Shown here piece by piece: positions 1 through 6,585 of a DNA stretch of 7,391 nt. How positions within the stretch are numbered: the stretch's first letter is position 1; every line of letters starts with the position of its first letter. The notes below the pieces were generated by a model. It made no database searches. It was not told where the DNA came from and saw nothing but the letters and a program-made list of their open reading frames with translations. Position numbers and translations under genes: made by a program. The stretch lies in NCBI GenBank assembly GCA_946406095.1, contig CAMJJO010000086.1, positions 1 to 7,391 of the forward strand. The letters run 5' to 3'. Origin of the DNA: an uncultured Bacteroidales bacterium (GTDB lineage: Bacteria > Bacteroidota > Bacteroidia > Bacteroidales > UBA932).

Positions 1-31
1 TAGCCTTGGGCTTGTACCCGCCCCCCACCCG
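1..31. other. Left edge, no assignable gene
   Basis: C-rich sequence running into the left tip of the first palindrome. Two plus-strand frames are open briefly: one would end at a TAA at 56-58, inside the palindrome, and another at 117-119. A TAG sits at 1-3. By analogy with the other copies, where a stop codon lies 11-16 bases before a palindrome tip, a plus-strand gene may end at or just left of this window. Nothing here proves it. Confidence 0.2.
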
Positions 32-139
32 CGTTTCCGCCAATCAGATGATTATTAATTACTTACTTCAAAGCCTCTGGTACATTTACACCAGAGGCTT
101 TGACATAAAATACTGCTAATCAATCATTTAGCCACAACA
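32..139 (-). repeat. 108-bp palindromic repeat, copy 1 (REPIN-like)
   Basis: Imperfect palindrome centred between 85 and 86. The inner hairpin is a perfect 14-bp stem (68-81 with 90-103) around an 8-base loop. The left tip CGTTTCCGCCAA (32-43) matches the tips of the other copies at the same distance from the centre. The right tip (128-139) is degenerate and coincides with the last three codons and stop of the RAYT gene. Counted by hand and without gaps, the left and right arms match the conserved arm of copy 2 at about 28/44 and 26/44 positions. The minus strand allows two further G-T(U) pairs inside the stem, so it is given as the oriented strand; that is the sense strand of the RAYT gene ending here. 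No T-tract follows, so it is not a textbook intrinsic terminator. Confidence 0.8.
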
Positions 140-1063
140 GGCCTTGAAGGGGATGTGCAGATATTTTGCTATCTGCTCTAAAGTGGCAGCGGTTTCACGG
201 TTCAGCACCTGTAGCAGTTCCATCCTTTCTTCTATAGATAAGGCAAAAATGTCGTGGATATCCTTGAATCGGCCGGTATCCATAATAATGTCGGTCATTT
301 TCTTATAATGAGCATCAGACTTACCCACAAACACTTCATTCAAGTCGTGTTCGCTGCCCGTAACTGAGTGAGTGGCTTCAATCATCGCCTCATAACTATT
401 GAAAAAAATTTCTGACCCTTTATAGTCGATTATATTGTACGTAACGATTATGAAATCAATCAGTTGCAGTTTCTCTTTCTCGGATAATGGGGCGAACATC
501 CGTTTCAACATGACATAAGGAAGATACTTCCCTTCTTCATGCCTGCTTTCAACCAATTTGATTGCACGCACCATTTTCTTGGAAGCGTTTCTGATTATCA
601 ATGGTTCCGAGAACGGATGGTCACTCGTAGAATATGCAAGAAAGTTCCACCTGTACTGTTCTGCTTTATCGACAAGGTGTCTTTCTACAGGATTATTGTC
701 CACATAGATGAAATTAGAACGAGCCTTTTTATCGCCATATTTGGGGACACTCCCAAACGGTGACTGAAAGACACTCCCTTTTTCGTGACAAACAATATTG
801 AATTCCCTGGCATACAAAGATGTATAGCTTTGGGTAAAGGAAGAAAGGTCTTTTTTCCTTGCCGCCGAAGAGGAATTGTGTATGTGGTCTGGCATCAGGC
901 ATAGCTTATATACTCTGACTCTATGCTTTGGTGCTGTTACGCAAAAGATGGTAAAAAACATCAAACCATCATATACATTGTAGAATAACAGATCCCCATT
1001 GATGGTTCTCTGGTAACTGTGATTGATAATGTCTGGATAGACTTTTCTGTTCTGACCCCTCAT
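128..1063 (-). CDS. REP-associated tyrosine transposase (RAYT), Y1/HUH family
   Basis: A 311-residue protein of the IS200-like Y1 transposase fold, in the branch that lacks a classical insertion sequence and acts on short palindromic extragenic repeats. Visible are the HUH motif (H60-I-H62 in LMPDHIH), a helix with candidate catalytic tyrosines Y80 and Y84 (SYTSLYAREFN), a GSVFQSPFG motif near 96-104, and the family-typical segment YVDNNPVERHLVDKAEQYRW (120-139). The C-terminal half (about 165-311) is extra to the Y1 domain and ends in a helix-turn-helix-like stretch (LQVLNRETAATLEQIAKYL). From the family, the enzyme is expected to nick single-stranded DNA at hairpin repeats through a 5'-phosphotyrosine. 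The gene lies between two 108-bp palindromes, its probable substrates. The reading frame is intact. By eye it is clearly AT-richer than the flanking genes, suggesting horizontal origin. The ATG at 1061-1063 has no Shine-Dalgarno sequence, and the N-terminus MRGQNRKVYPD looks natural. Family assignment is firm; activity is inferred. Confidence 0.88.
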   Translation of the reverse strand: MRGQNRKVYPDIINHSYQRTINGDLLFYNVYDGLMFFTIFCVTAPKHRVRVYKLCLMPDHIHNSSSAARKKDLSSFTQSYTSLYAREFNIVCHEKGSVFQSPFGSVPKYGDKKARSNFIYVDNNPVERHLVDKAEQYRWNFLAYSTSDHPFSEPLIIRNASKKMVRAIKLVESRHEEGKYLPYVMLKRMFAPLSEKEKLQLIDFIIVTYNIIDYKGSEIFFNSYEAMIEATHSVTGSEHDLNEVFVGKSDAHYKKMTDIIMDTGRFKDIHDIFALSIEERMELLQVLNRETAATLEQIAKYLHIPFKACCG

Positions 1064-1087
1064 AGCTAACGTTATTTAAAGATTCCG

Positions 1088-1102
1088 TCTCTGTCACAGA
1101 GA
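1088..1102. promoter_or_regulatory. Small palindrome in RAYT leader, possible operator
   Basis: TCTCTGT-C-ACAGAGA is a perfect 7-bp inverted repeat with a 1-base centre. It lies just downstream of the proposed RAYT -7 element, near the expected transcription start and about 25 bases before the start codon. The position would suit a repressor site or a short leader hairpin. The arms are short, so chance is possible. Confidence 0.25.
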
Positions 1103-1109
1103 TTGTTTA

Positions 1110-1139
1110 CAAAGTTCGCAATCTTTCCAAAGAAAGCAA
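1110..1139 (-). promoter_or_regulatory. Candidate Bacteroidota promoter of the RAYT gene
   Basis: Read on the minus strand, TTG (1139-1137) is followed after 19 bases by GAACTTTG (1117-1110). That is 7 of 8 matches to the Bacteroidota -7 consensus TAnnTTTG, with the spacing known for the -33/-7 pair of this phylum. It would give a leader of roughly 40 bases before the ATG at 1063. Assignment by pattern only. Confidence 0.35.
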
Positions 1140-1150
1140 GACACTTTTTG

Positions 1151-1258
1151 CGTTTCTTTCAAAAGCTTGATTATCAAAGCATTACCCTAAAGCCTCTGGT
1201 ACATTTACACCAGAGGCTTTGACGTAAGTAGCTGATATGGGAGCAGTTGGAAGAAACG
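1151..1258 (-). repeat. 108-bp palindromic repeat, copy 2 (REPIN-like)
   Basis: Palindrome centred between 1204 and 1205, in the gap between the RAYT start and the recO stop. The inner perfect stem is 1189-1200 with 1209-1220, loop 1201-1208. Both tips are clear: CGTTTCTTTCAA at 1151-1162 and TTGGAAGAAACG at 1247-1258. A TTAC block (1183-1186) on the left mirrors GTAA (1224-1227) on the right. The left arm matches the right arm at about 27 of 44 positions by hand count. The right arm begins 16 bases after the recO stop and is identical to the left arm of copy 3. The minus strand (recO sense) folds best near the loop because of G-T(U) pairs. No T-tract follows in the recO direction. Confidence 0.85.
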
Positions 1259-1261
1259 GGG
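1202..1261 (-). repeat. 60-bp inverted repeat, left member (partner 6526-6585)
   Basis: The reverse complement of this segment equals 6526-6585 at all 60 positions; identity stops at 1201 versus 6586 and at 1262 versus 6525. It covers one complete palindrome arm, from inside the loop to three bases past the tip. The pair brackets recO, the tricorn-type protease and nhaC (about 5.3 kb) in inverted orientation. Confidence 0.93.
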
Positions 1262-1274
1262 CGGGGAGAGGGTA

Positions 1275-1925
1275 TCAGCGGTACAGTTCCCCCAGCACCG
1301 CCAGCGAGCGGATGTTGAGAGGGACCTCCAAGTGAACTGAAAGATAGCGCAGTAGCGATTCGGCTATTGCGCTTCTTTTTGTGCCGGAGAGAGGATAGAG
1401 CATGAACTGCTCGAAACCGGCGGAGAGCAGGTCGCTTATGGCCTGCAGATTCTCCCCGGCAAAGGGGGCCATGGACTCGAACGAAGGAGAAAAGCCCAGC
1501 ACGCCGGCGAGTTCCATCAGCCAACGCAGGTGGTAATTGGCAAAATCGCCCTCCAGAGCATCCAGGGTGAGGATGCTGCGCTCGCACCAGTCGAACAGCC
1601 CCTCTTCGGCCGCACCTTCCTGCACGCCGCGCCAGAGTACTTCGCTCATGAAAAGAGTGATGGCATTTTTGTTGAGATCGGACCGCACTCCGTTGAGTGC
1701 ATGCGCTGCGGAAACTCCACGCAGCCGCCAGAGGTCGGATTTCCGGTTTTCCATTACCTCCGCATCCAATATGCTGAAAGGCAGGTACATCGCCCGCGAA
1801 CCACCCTTACGCACGGCCACTATGAAGCTTCGCCGTCCCATCTCCCGGCAAAGGCAGTGAAGCACCAGGGATGAGTCCCCCAGTTTGGTGGAATTCAGGA
1901 CAATCAGTCGTACGGCGGTATTCAT
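1275..1925 (-). CDS. recO: DNA repair protein RecO
   Basis: A 216-residue cytoplasmic protein of the RecF pathway. RecO binds single-stranded DNA and SSB and, with RecR, helps load RecA during gap repair and recombination; it also anneals complementary strands. The N-terminal OB-fold part (about 1-80) has the usual pattern around TKLGDSSLVLHCLCREMGRR, followed by a helical C-terminal domain. That domain contains FANYHLRWLMELAGVLGFSP (127-146), matching the family's 'NFHLR-LL-LGF-P' signature, and ends with the typical 'IRSLAVLGEL' tail. No CxxC zinc-binding cluster is visible, unlike some other RecO proteins, and the protein is slightly shorter than the usual 230-250 residues. The ATG at 1923-1925 lies 7 bases after a TATATTTG promoter element, suggesting a nearly leaderless message. 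It is divergent from the protease gene, and a 108-bp palindrome follows its stop codon. Confidence 0.9.
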   Translation of the reverse strand: MNTAVRLIVLNSTKLGDSSLVLHCLCREMGRRSFIVAVRKGGSRAMYLPFSILDAEVMENRKSDLWRLRGVSAAHALNGVRSDLNKNAITLFMSEVLWRGVQEGAAEEGLFDWCERSILTLDALEGDFANYHLRWLMELAGVLGFSPSFESMAPFAGENLQAISDLLSAGFEQFMLYPLSGTKRSAIAESLLRYLSVHLEVPLNIRSLAVLGELYR

Positions 1926-1932
1926 TTTAGCA

Positions 1933-1940
1933 CAAATATA
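1933..1940 (-). promoter_or_regulatory. recO -7 promoter element
   Basis: The minus strand reads TATATTTG, an exact match to the Bacteroidota -7 consensus TAnnTTTG, 7 bases before the recO ATG. Transcription would start within a few bases of the start codon. No TTG is seen at the expected -33 distance, so the promoter is partial by consensus. Confidence 0.5.
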
Positions 1941-1961
1941 GGATTTTGCGGGGATTTTTCT

Positions 1962-1969
1962 TACTTTTG
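1962..1969 (+). promoter_or_regulatory. -7 promoter element of the protease-nhaC operon
   Basis: TACTTTTG matches TAnnTTTG and lies 21 bases before the ATG at 1991, giving a leader of about 15 bases. No TTG is found 19-21 bases upstream; a TTTTG at 1944-1948 is too close. The region where its -33 would fall (about 1940) overlaps the recO -7 element on the other strand, so the two promoters may compete. Confidence 0.45.
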
Positions 1970-1990
1970 AAGGATTAGAAGTTTATTCAT

Positions 1991-4900
1991 ATGAAGAAGG
2001 TACTATTTGCGGCCATCACCGCCCTAGTCTGCACTCTTGCCATTGCAAATGAAACTCCCCGCTGGCTGCGCCAGAACGCTATTTCTCCCGACGGAAGCAC
2101 CGTTGCATTCGTCTATCAGGGGGATGTGTGGGCCGTGCCTGCCGCCGGTGGAGAAGCTATACGGCTCACCACCAACCCGGCTCACGACACCGAGCCCCGC
2201 TGGACCCCGGACGGCAAATATGTCATTTTCGCATCCTACCGCGAAGGACAGAAAGATATCTGGGCGGTGAGTGTGGATGGCGGAAGGCCCAAGCGCTTGA
2301 CCGACTATGGCGGAGCCCAGACTCCCTACGCGGTCAGCAAGGACGGAAAGATTATCTTCGGCGCTTATTATCAGGAACTTGCAAGTTCGAGCGCCTTCCC
2401 TGGAGCGAACAATCTCTACAGCATCGATTTCGCCGAGGCGCTGGCGGCAGAGCCCGGAAAGCTCCCTGTCCCCAAGCGCATCGCGACCGTGAAGGTCGGT
2501 TCGGCCGACATCTCCGCGGACGGCACCATCCTCTATGAGGATTATGTGACCCCGGAGGACCCCTACCGCAAGCACCACACTTCTTCGGCCGCCCATAATA
2601 TCTGGAAGATCCAGAACGGCACCTACACCAAACTCACCTCATTCATCGGTGAGGACAAGTGTCCGGTGTTCGCCCCCGACGGCATCCACTTCTATTATCT
2701 TAGCGAACAGAGCGAGACTCCCGTGCAGTCCAACGGTTGGGCGGGGGATGCAAATGTCTGGAAATCAGACATCAACGGCGGATCCCCCGTGCGCATCACC
2801 TCCTTCACCAAAAACCCGGTCCGCTATCTCAGCATAAGCGGAAACGGCGTCCTCTGCTATTCCTGGAACGGGGACCTTTACACCCAGAAGGAAGGGCAGC
2901 AACCGGTCAAGCTCGCCATCACCGTCAAGAAAGACAGGAACGAGCGCGAGCATACCTACCGCATCGCCAGGGACGGCATACGCGGATTCGCCGCATCCCC
3001 CAACGGCAAAGAGATTGCCGTGGTATCGAGAGGGGATGTCTTCGTGACGCCGCTCGAGCTTGGGGATACACGCCGCATCACCGACACCCCCGAGCAGGAG
3101 CGCTGGGTGGCCTTCGGCAAGGACGGCCGCAGCCTCTTCTATGATTCCGAGCGCAACGGGGAGTGGGCCATCTACAAGTGCGAACTCACCGACAAGAAAG
3201 ACCAGTTATTTACCTTCACCACCCGCACCAAGGAAGAGCGCATCACCCCCGAGGGGCAGGTCTGCTTCCAGCCCAGCGTGTCGCCCGACGGCAAGTGGCT
3301 GGCATATCTTCGCAACCGTACCGGGCTGGTGATATGCAGCACCAATGGCGGCAAAGAGAAGGTACTCATCCCCGAAGGAGTGAATTATTCCTACTCCGAC
3401 GGTGATCTCAGCTTCGAATGGAGCCCGGACAGCCGCTACATCCTCTCCAACTATCAGGGCGAGCAGCGTATGTATAACGAGGATATCTGCCTGATAGACA
3501 TAGAGTCCGGCGAGGTTACCGACCTCACGCTCAGCGGCTATTCCGACGGCAACTTCAAGTGGGCGATGGGCGGCAGGGCCATGACCTGGGAGAGCGACAA
3601 GGCAGGCTACCGCAGCCATGGCAGCTGGGGCGCTGAAGGCGATATCTACATCATGTTCTTCGATGACGAGGCCTACCTGAAGTTCATCCAGGGCGAGGAT
3701 ATGGAGAAGATAGAGAACCTGCTGAAGAGCGACAAGCAGGCCGCCAAGGACAAGAAAAAGGACGAGAAAGAGAAGAAGGACAGCACCTCCACCAAGAAGG
3801 CCGACAAGGTCAAGCTCGAACTCAGCCGCAGGCAGGACCGCATAGTGAAACTTACCCGCAACTCCGGCCATATCGGTGACTACCTCCTCACTCCCGACGG
3901 CAAGAAACTCTACTACACCGTCCAGCTTGAGAGAAATCACGACCTGGTGTGCGTAGACCGCACCGACGGCAGCATAAAGGTGGTCAAGAAGAACTTTGCC
4001 GGCAGGCTGGTTCCTTCTTTCGATGGGAAGAGCGTATTCGTGGTCGGCGGCAACAGCGTGGTTAAGGCCGACCCCAAGAGCTTCAGCACCAAGAACGTAA
4101 GTTTCAGCGGAGAGTTCGAATACGATGCCGCGAAGGAGCGCGCATACATCTTCGACCATTGCTGGAGGCAGGTCAAGCAGAAATGGTATGTCGCCGACAT
4201 GCACGGTGTCGACTGGGATGCCGTCTGCGAAAATTACCGCCAGTTCCTTCCTTATGTCACCGACAACTGGGCTTTCCGCGAGATCCTTTCCGAAATGCTT
4301 GGAGAGCTCAATGGTTCGCACACCGGCGGGCGCTACGGCGGATCTGCCGGCGGAGTGGGCCACTTCGGCGTAATCTTCGATGAAGACTACAACGGCAAGG
4401 GTCTCAAGGTCAAGGAATTCCTGCCATACAGCGGGCTTCAGAGGCTGGTTCCCGAAATGAAGGAGGGAGATCTCATTCTGGCAGTCGACGGCAAGCCCGT
4501 GGAAGCAGGTACTCCCTGGTATCAGGCGCTCGCCCGCAAGAACGGCAAGAGAATCCTTCTCACCGTCAAGGCAGGAGGCAAGGAAAAAGAAATCATCATC
4601 ACCCCCGGTGCCAACGACACCGAAGGCTACTACCAGCGCTGGGTGCGCAATAATGAAAAGCGCGTCCAAGAGCTTTCCGGCGGCCGCGTCGGCTATGTGC
4701 ATGTGCGCGGGATGAATTCCTCCAGTTTCCGTGAGGTCTATTCCAAGGCACTCGGCAAGTACCGCACCTGCGACGCCTTGATAGTGGACACCCGCAACAA
4801 CGGCGGCGGCTGGCTGCATAACGACCTGGCCACCTTCCTCGATGGAAAGATGTATACCAAGCGCGAGGCCCGCGGGGTCTATATGGCACCCGAGCCCTAC

Positions 4901-5242
4901 GACAAGTGGGTCAAGCCTTCCTGCGTGGTCGTATGCGAAGCCAACTATTCCGACGCCTGCGGATTCCCTTATTGCTACAGGGCCCTCGGCACTGGAAAGA
5001 TAATCGGCGCCCCCGTTCCCGGCACCGCTACATCCGTTTGGTGGGAGAACCAGGTGGATCCTTCTCTGGTGTTCGGTATTCCTCAGATCGGCTCCTGGAG
5101 TGTCTCCAACGGCCGTTATCTCGAAAACCTCCAGCTTGAACCCGACATCACGGTCTATAACGATCCAGAGAGCGTTGCGCGCGGCGAAGACAAGCAGCTC
5201 GAGGCCGCTGTCGCCGAAATGCTGAAAGAAATAGGAAAATAG
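1991..5242 (+). CDS. Secreted tricorn-type protease (S41 family, double beta-propeller + PDZ)
   Basis: A 1083-residue serine protease of the tricorn family. Residues 1-19 form a signal peptide (KK, hydrophobic core, AIA before NE), so it should act in the periplasm, unlike the cytosolic archaeal enzyme. TolB/WD-like propeller blades follow (for example ISPDG near 33, WTPDGKYVIFAS from 71, SPDGKW at 431, SPDSRYILSN at 478, TPDGKKLYYTV near 634). They are interrupted by a lysine-rich, probably exposed segment at about 570-618. A helical core domain precedes a PDZ domain (about 788-873) and the S41 catalytic domain. The tricorn catalytic residues are present: S776-H777 (NGSHTGG), nucleophile S987 (NYSDACGFP) and E1045 (RYLENL). 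The S-to-E distance of 58 equals that of Thermoplasma tricorn (S965, E1023). NNGGGW (936-941) is the usual loop. From the family it should trim oligopeptides, with the propellers gating access; the substrate is unknown. It abuts nhaC. Confidence 0.9.
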   Translation: MKKVLFAAITALVCTLAIANETPRWLRQNAISPDGSTVAFVYQGDVWAVPAAGGEAIRLTTNPAHDTEPRWTPDGKYVIFASYREGQKDIWAVSVDGGRPKRLTDYGGAQTPYAVSKDGKIIFGAYYQELASSSAFPGANNLYSIDFAEALAAEPGKLPVPKRIATVKVGSADISADGTILYEDYVTPEDPYRKHHTSSAAHNIWKIQNGTYTKLTSFIGEDKCPVFAPDGIHFYYLSEQSETPVQSNGWAGDANVWKSDINGGSPVRITSFTKNPVRYLSISGNGVLCYSWNGDLYTQKEGQQPVKLAITVKKDRNEREHTYRIARDGIRGFAASPNGKEIAVVSRGDVFVTPLELGDTRRITDTPEQERWVAFGKDGRSLFYDSERNGEWAIYKCELTDKKDQLFTFTTRTKEERITPEGQVCFQPSVSPDGKWLAYLRNRTGLVICSTNGGKEKVLIPEGVNYSYSDGDLSFEWSPDSRYILSNYQGEQRMYNEDICLIDIESGEVTDLTLSGYSDGNFKWAMGGRAMTWESDKAGYRSHGSWGAEGDIYIMFFDDEAYLKFIQGEDMEKIENLLKSDKQAAKDKKKDEKEKKDSTSTKKADKVKLELSRRQDRIVKLTRNSGHIGDYLLTPDGKKLYYTVQLERNHDLVCVDRTDGSIKVVKKNFAGRLVPSFDGKSVFVVGGNSVVKADPKSFSTKNVSFSGEFEYDAAKERAYIFDHCWRQVKQKWYVADMHGVDWDAVCENYRQFLPYVTDNWAFREILSEMLGELNGSHTGGRYGGSAGGVGHFGVIFDEDYNGKGLKVKEFLPYSGLQRLVPEMKEGDLILAVDGKPVEAGTPWYQALARKNGKRILLTVKAGGKEKEIIITPGANDTEGYYQRWVRNNEKRVQELSGGRVGYVHVRGMNSSSFREVYSKALGKYRTCDALIVDTRNNGGGWLHNDLATFLDGKMYTKREARGVYMAPEPYDKWVKPSCVVVCEANYSDACGFPYCYRALGTGKIIGAPVPGTATSVWWENQVDPSLVFGIPQIGSWSVSNGRYLENLQLEPDITVYNDPESVARGEDKQLEAAVAEMLKEIGK

Positions 5243-5245
5243 GTG
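5233..5245 (+). promoter_or_regulatory. Coupled start of nhaC: AGGA plus GTG
   Basis: The protease stop TAG (5240-5242) is directly followed by a GTG start (5243-5245). AGGA at 5233-5236 lies six bases upstream of the GTG, inside the last codons of the protease. Shine-Dalgarno use is uncommon in this phylum, but the arrangement supports translational coupling and this non-ATG start. Confidence 0.5.
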
Positions 5246-6517
5246 AAGCGCAGCGGATTCCTTGCACTGAGCCCCCTGCTGGTATTCCTGGGGGTTTACC
5301 TTGTATCTTCCTTCATCGCGAAGGATTTCTACAAGGTGCCGGTGGTGTCTGCCTTCCTGATAGCTTCCGGCTATGCCCTGGTCATCTCCAAAGGATCCGG
5401 AATAGAAGAGAAGATAAGCATTTTTTCCCGTGGAGCCGGGGACCGCAACGTGCTGCTGATGATATGGATATTCGTTCTGGCAGGGGTGTTTGCAGCCTCG
5501 GCCAAGGCGATAGGAAGCATCGATGCCACAGTGGCCTTCACCTTGCGTGTGCTTCCGGGAAAGTTCATCCTGGTAGGGCTGTTCGTCGCCGCCTGCTTCA
5601 TATCGATGGCCATAGGCACCAGCGTGGGCACCATCGTGGCTCTGGTTCCCATTGCCTCCGGGCTTGCGCAGGGCACCGGGGCACCCTTGGCGATGATTAC
5701 CGCAGCCATAGTCGGAGGCGCGTTTTTCGGGGACAACCTCTCCTTCATATCAGACACCACCATCGCCGCGACCCGCAGCCAGGGATGCTCGATGGCAGAC
5801 AAGTTCAAGACAAATATCTGGATAGCCGCCCCCGCAGCCTTGGCCGTCGCAGCCGCCTATGTGTTGCTTGGCCAGGGCTTCAGCGCAGAAACTCCTGCCG
5901 GGGACATCAATTATCTACTGCTCATCCCCTATATGGCAGTAATCATCCTGGCAATCTGCGGAATGAACGTTCTGGGAGTGCTTTGCGTGGGGATTCTGAT
6001 GAATGCAGTGCTGGGGCTGGCTCTCGGCAAATTCGGTTGGACAGGTCTTCTGGGTTCGGTAGGCATCGGTGTAGGCAATATGGGCGACCTTATAATAGTC
6101 ACCATGCTGGCCGGTGGCCTGCTTGAGGTAATCCGGGTGAATGGAGGAATAGATTATATCATCAATCTGCTAACCAGGCGCATCAACGGACGTCGGGGTG
6201 CCGAATTCAGCATCGCCGCCCTGGTGGCGCTTGCAAACATCTGCACTGCAAACAATACCGTCGCCATCATCACCACTGGCAACATCGCCCGGAATATCGC
6301 ATCCCACTTCGGGGTGGATCCCCGCAAGTCCGCAAGCATTCTGGACACTTTTTCCTGCGTGGTGCAGGGCATCCTCCCTTACGGAGCCCAACTGCTGATG
6401 GCTTCCGGACTTGCCGGCATCTCGGTGGTTTCCATCATCAGCTACCTTTATTATCCTTTGGCGCTGCTGGCGCTGGCGGTAGCATCCATCGTTTTCCGCT
6501 TCCCCCGGCAAGCCTGA
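5243..6517 (+). CDS. nhaC: NhaC-family Na+/H+ antiporter
   Basis: A 424-residue inner-membrane protein with about ten hydrophobic segments (for example 5-25, 32-50, 70-90, 108-141, 147-163, 192-210, 224-262, 281-298, 322-345, 384-418). Family signatures are clear: SMAIGTSVGT (121-130), the GGAFFGDNLSFISDTTIAA block (158-176) with acidic residues D164 and D171 in or next to a membrane segment, ANNTVAIITTGNIAR (336-350), and DTFSCVVQGILPYGAQLL (368-385). These identify the NhaC group, which exchanges Na+ for H+, although some members move organic substrates such as malate/lactate, so specificity is open. Usual NhaC length is about 440-480, so it is somewhat compact. The GTG start is chosen because it abuts the upstream stop and precedes a natural MKRSGFLALSPLL N-terminus. 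Very probably co-transcribed with the protease; a palindrome starts 11 bases after its stop codon. Confidence 0.85.
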   Translation: MKRSGFLALSPLLVFLGVYLVSSFIAKDFYKVPVVSAFLIASGYALVISKGSGIEEKISIFSRGAGDRNVLLMIWIFVLAGVFAASAKAIGSIDATVAFTLRVLPGKFILVGLFVAACFISMAIGTSVGTIVALVPIASGLAQGTGAPLAMITAAIVGGAFFGDNLSFISDTTIAATRSQGCSMADKFKTNIWIAAPAALAVAAAYVLLGQGFSAETPAGDINYLLLIPYMAVIILAICGMNVLGVLCVGILMNAVLGLALGKFGWTGLLGSVGIGVGNMGDLIIVTMLAGGLLEVIRVNGGIDYIINLLTRRINGRRGAEFSIAALVALANICTANNTVAIITTGNIARNIASHFGVDPRKSASILDTFSCVVQGILPYGAQLLMASGLAGISVVSIISYLYYPLALLALAVASIVFRFPRQA

Positions 6518-6525
6518 TCCCACCA

Positions 6526-6585
6526 CCCCGTTTCTTCCAACTGCTCCCATATCAGCTACTTACGTCAAAGCCTCTGGTGTAAATG
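6526..6585 (+). repeat. 60-bp inverted repeat, right member (partner 1202-1261)
   Basis: Perfect reverse-complement match to 1202-1261. It is the complete left arm of palindrome copy 3 plus three outer C residues, and it begins eight bases after the nhaC stop codon. The adjoining right arm of the same palindrome is only about 60% similar, so identity is confined to half of the element. Confidence 0.93.

Noticed and set aside
68..103. Central hairpins as ordinary Rho-independent terminators
   Set aside because: None of the three has a T-tract after the stem on either strand, and conservation extends over 108 bp, far beyond a terminator stem. A 3'-end role remains possible by another mechanism.
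3..119. Open frame at the left edge reading through palindrome copy 1
   Set aside because: Most of it is the palindrome itself, its end coincides with no gene boundary pattern, and the encoded peptide shows no recognisable feature.
539..763. 74-codon plus-strand frame inside the RAYT gene
   Set aside because: Antisense to the conserved Y1 domain region, no recognisable domain, and no promoter or start signal.
32..1258. RAYT locus as a complete IS200/IS605 insertion sequence
   Set aside because: The protein is longer than the roughly 150-residue IS200 TnpA and has the RAYT-type NNPVERxLV segment and C-terminal extension. A third palindrome occurs without any transposase, which fits dispersed REPINs better than an IS.
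1729..1735. CCAGAGG inside recO as an additional repeat copy
   Set aside because: Only the seven bases match; there is no complementary arm or conserved tip at the expected distances, so it is a chance occurrence.
1530..1874. Plus-strand frames of 107 and 114 codons opposite recO
   Set aside because: They overlap a clear recO frame, have arginine/proline/serine-rich shadow composition and no similarity to known families.
3206..4819. 537-codon open frame antisense to the protease gene
   Set aside because: It is a shadow of GC-rich codon usage: it runs opposite the protease propeller, PDZ and catalytic regions, its low-complexity V/A/L/G-rich protein resembles no family, and no promoter is visible.
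5464..6126. 220-codon plus-strand frame within nhaC
   Set aside because: A +1-type shadow frame rich in R, G, H and S, overlapping the conserved antiporter membrane segments.
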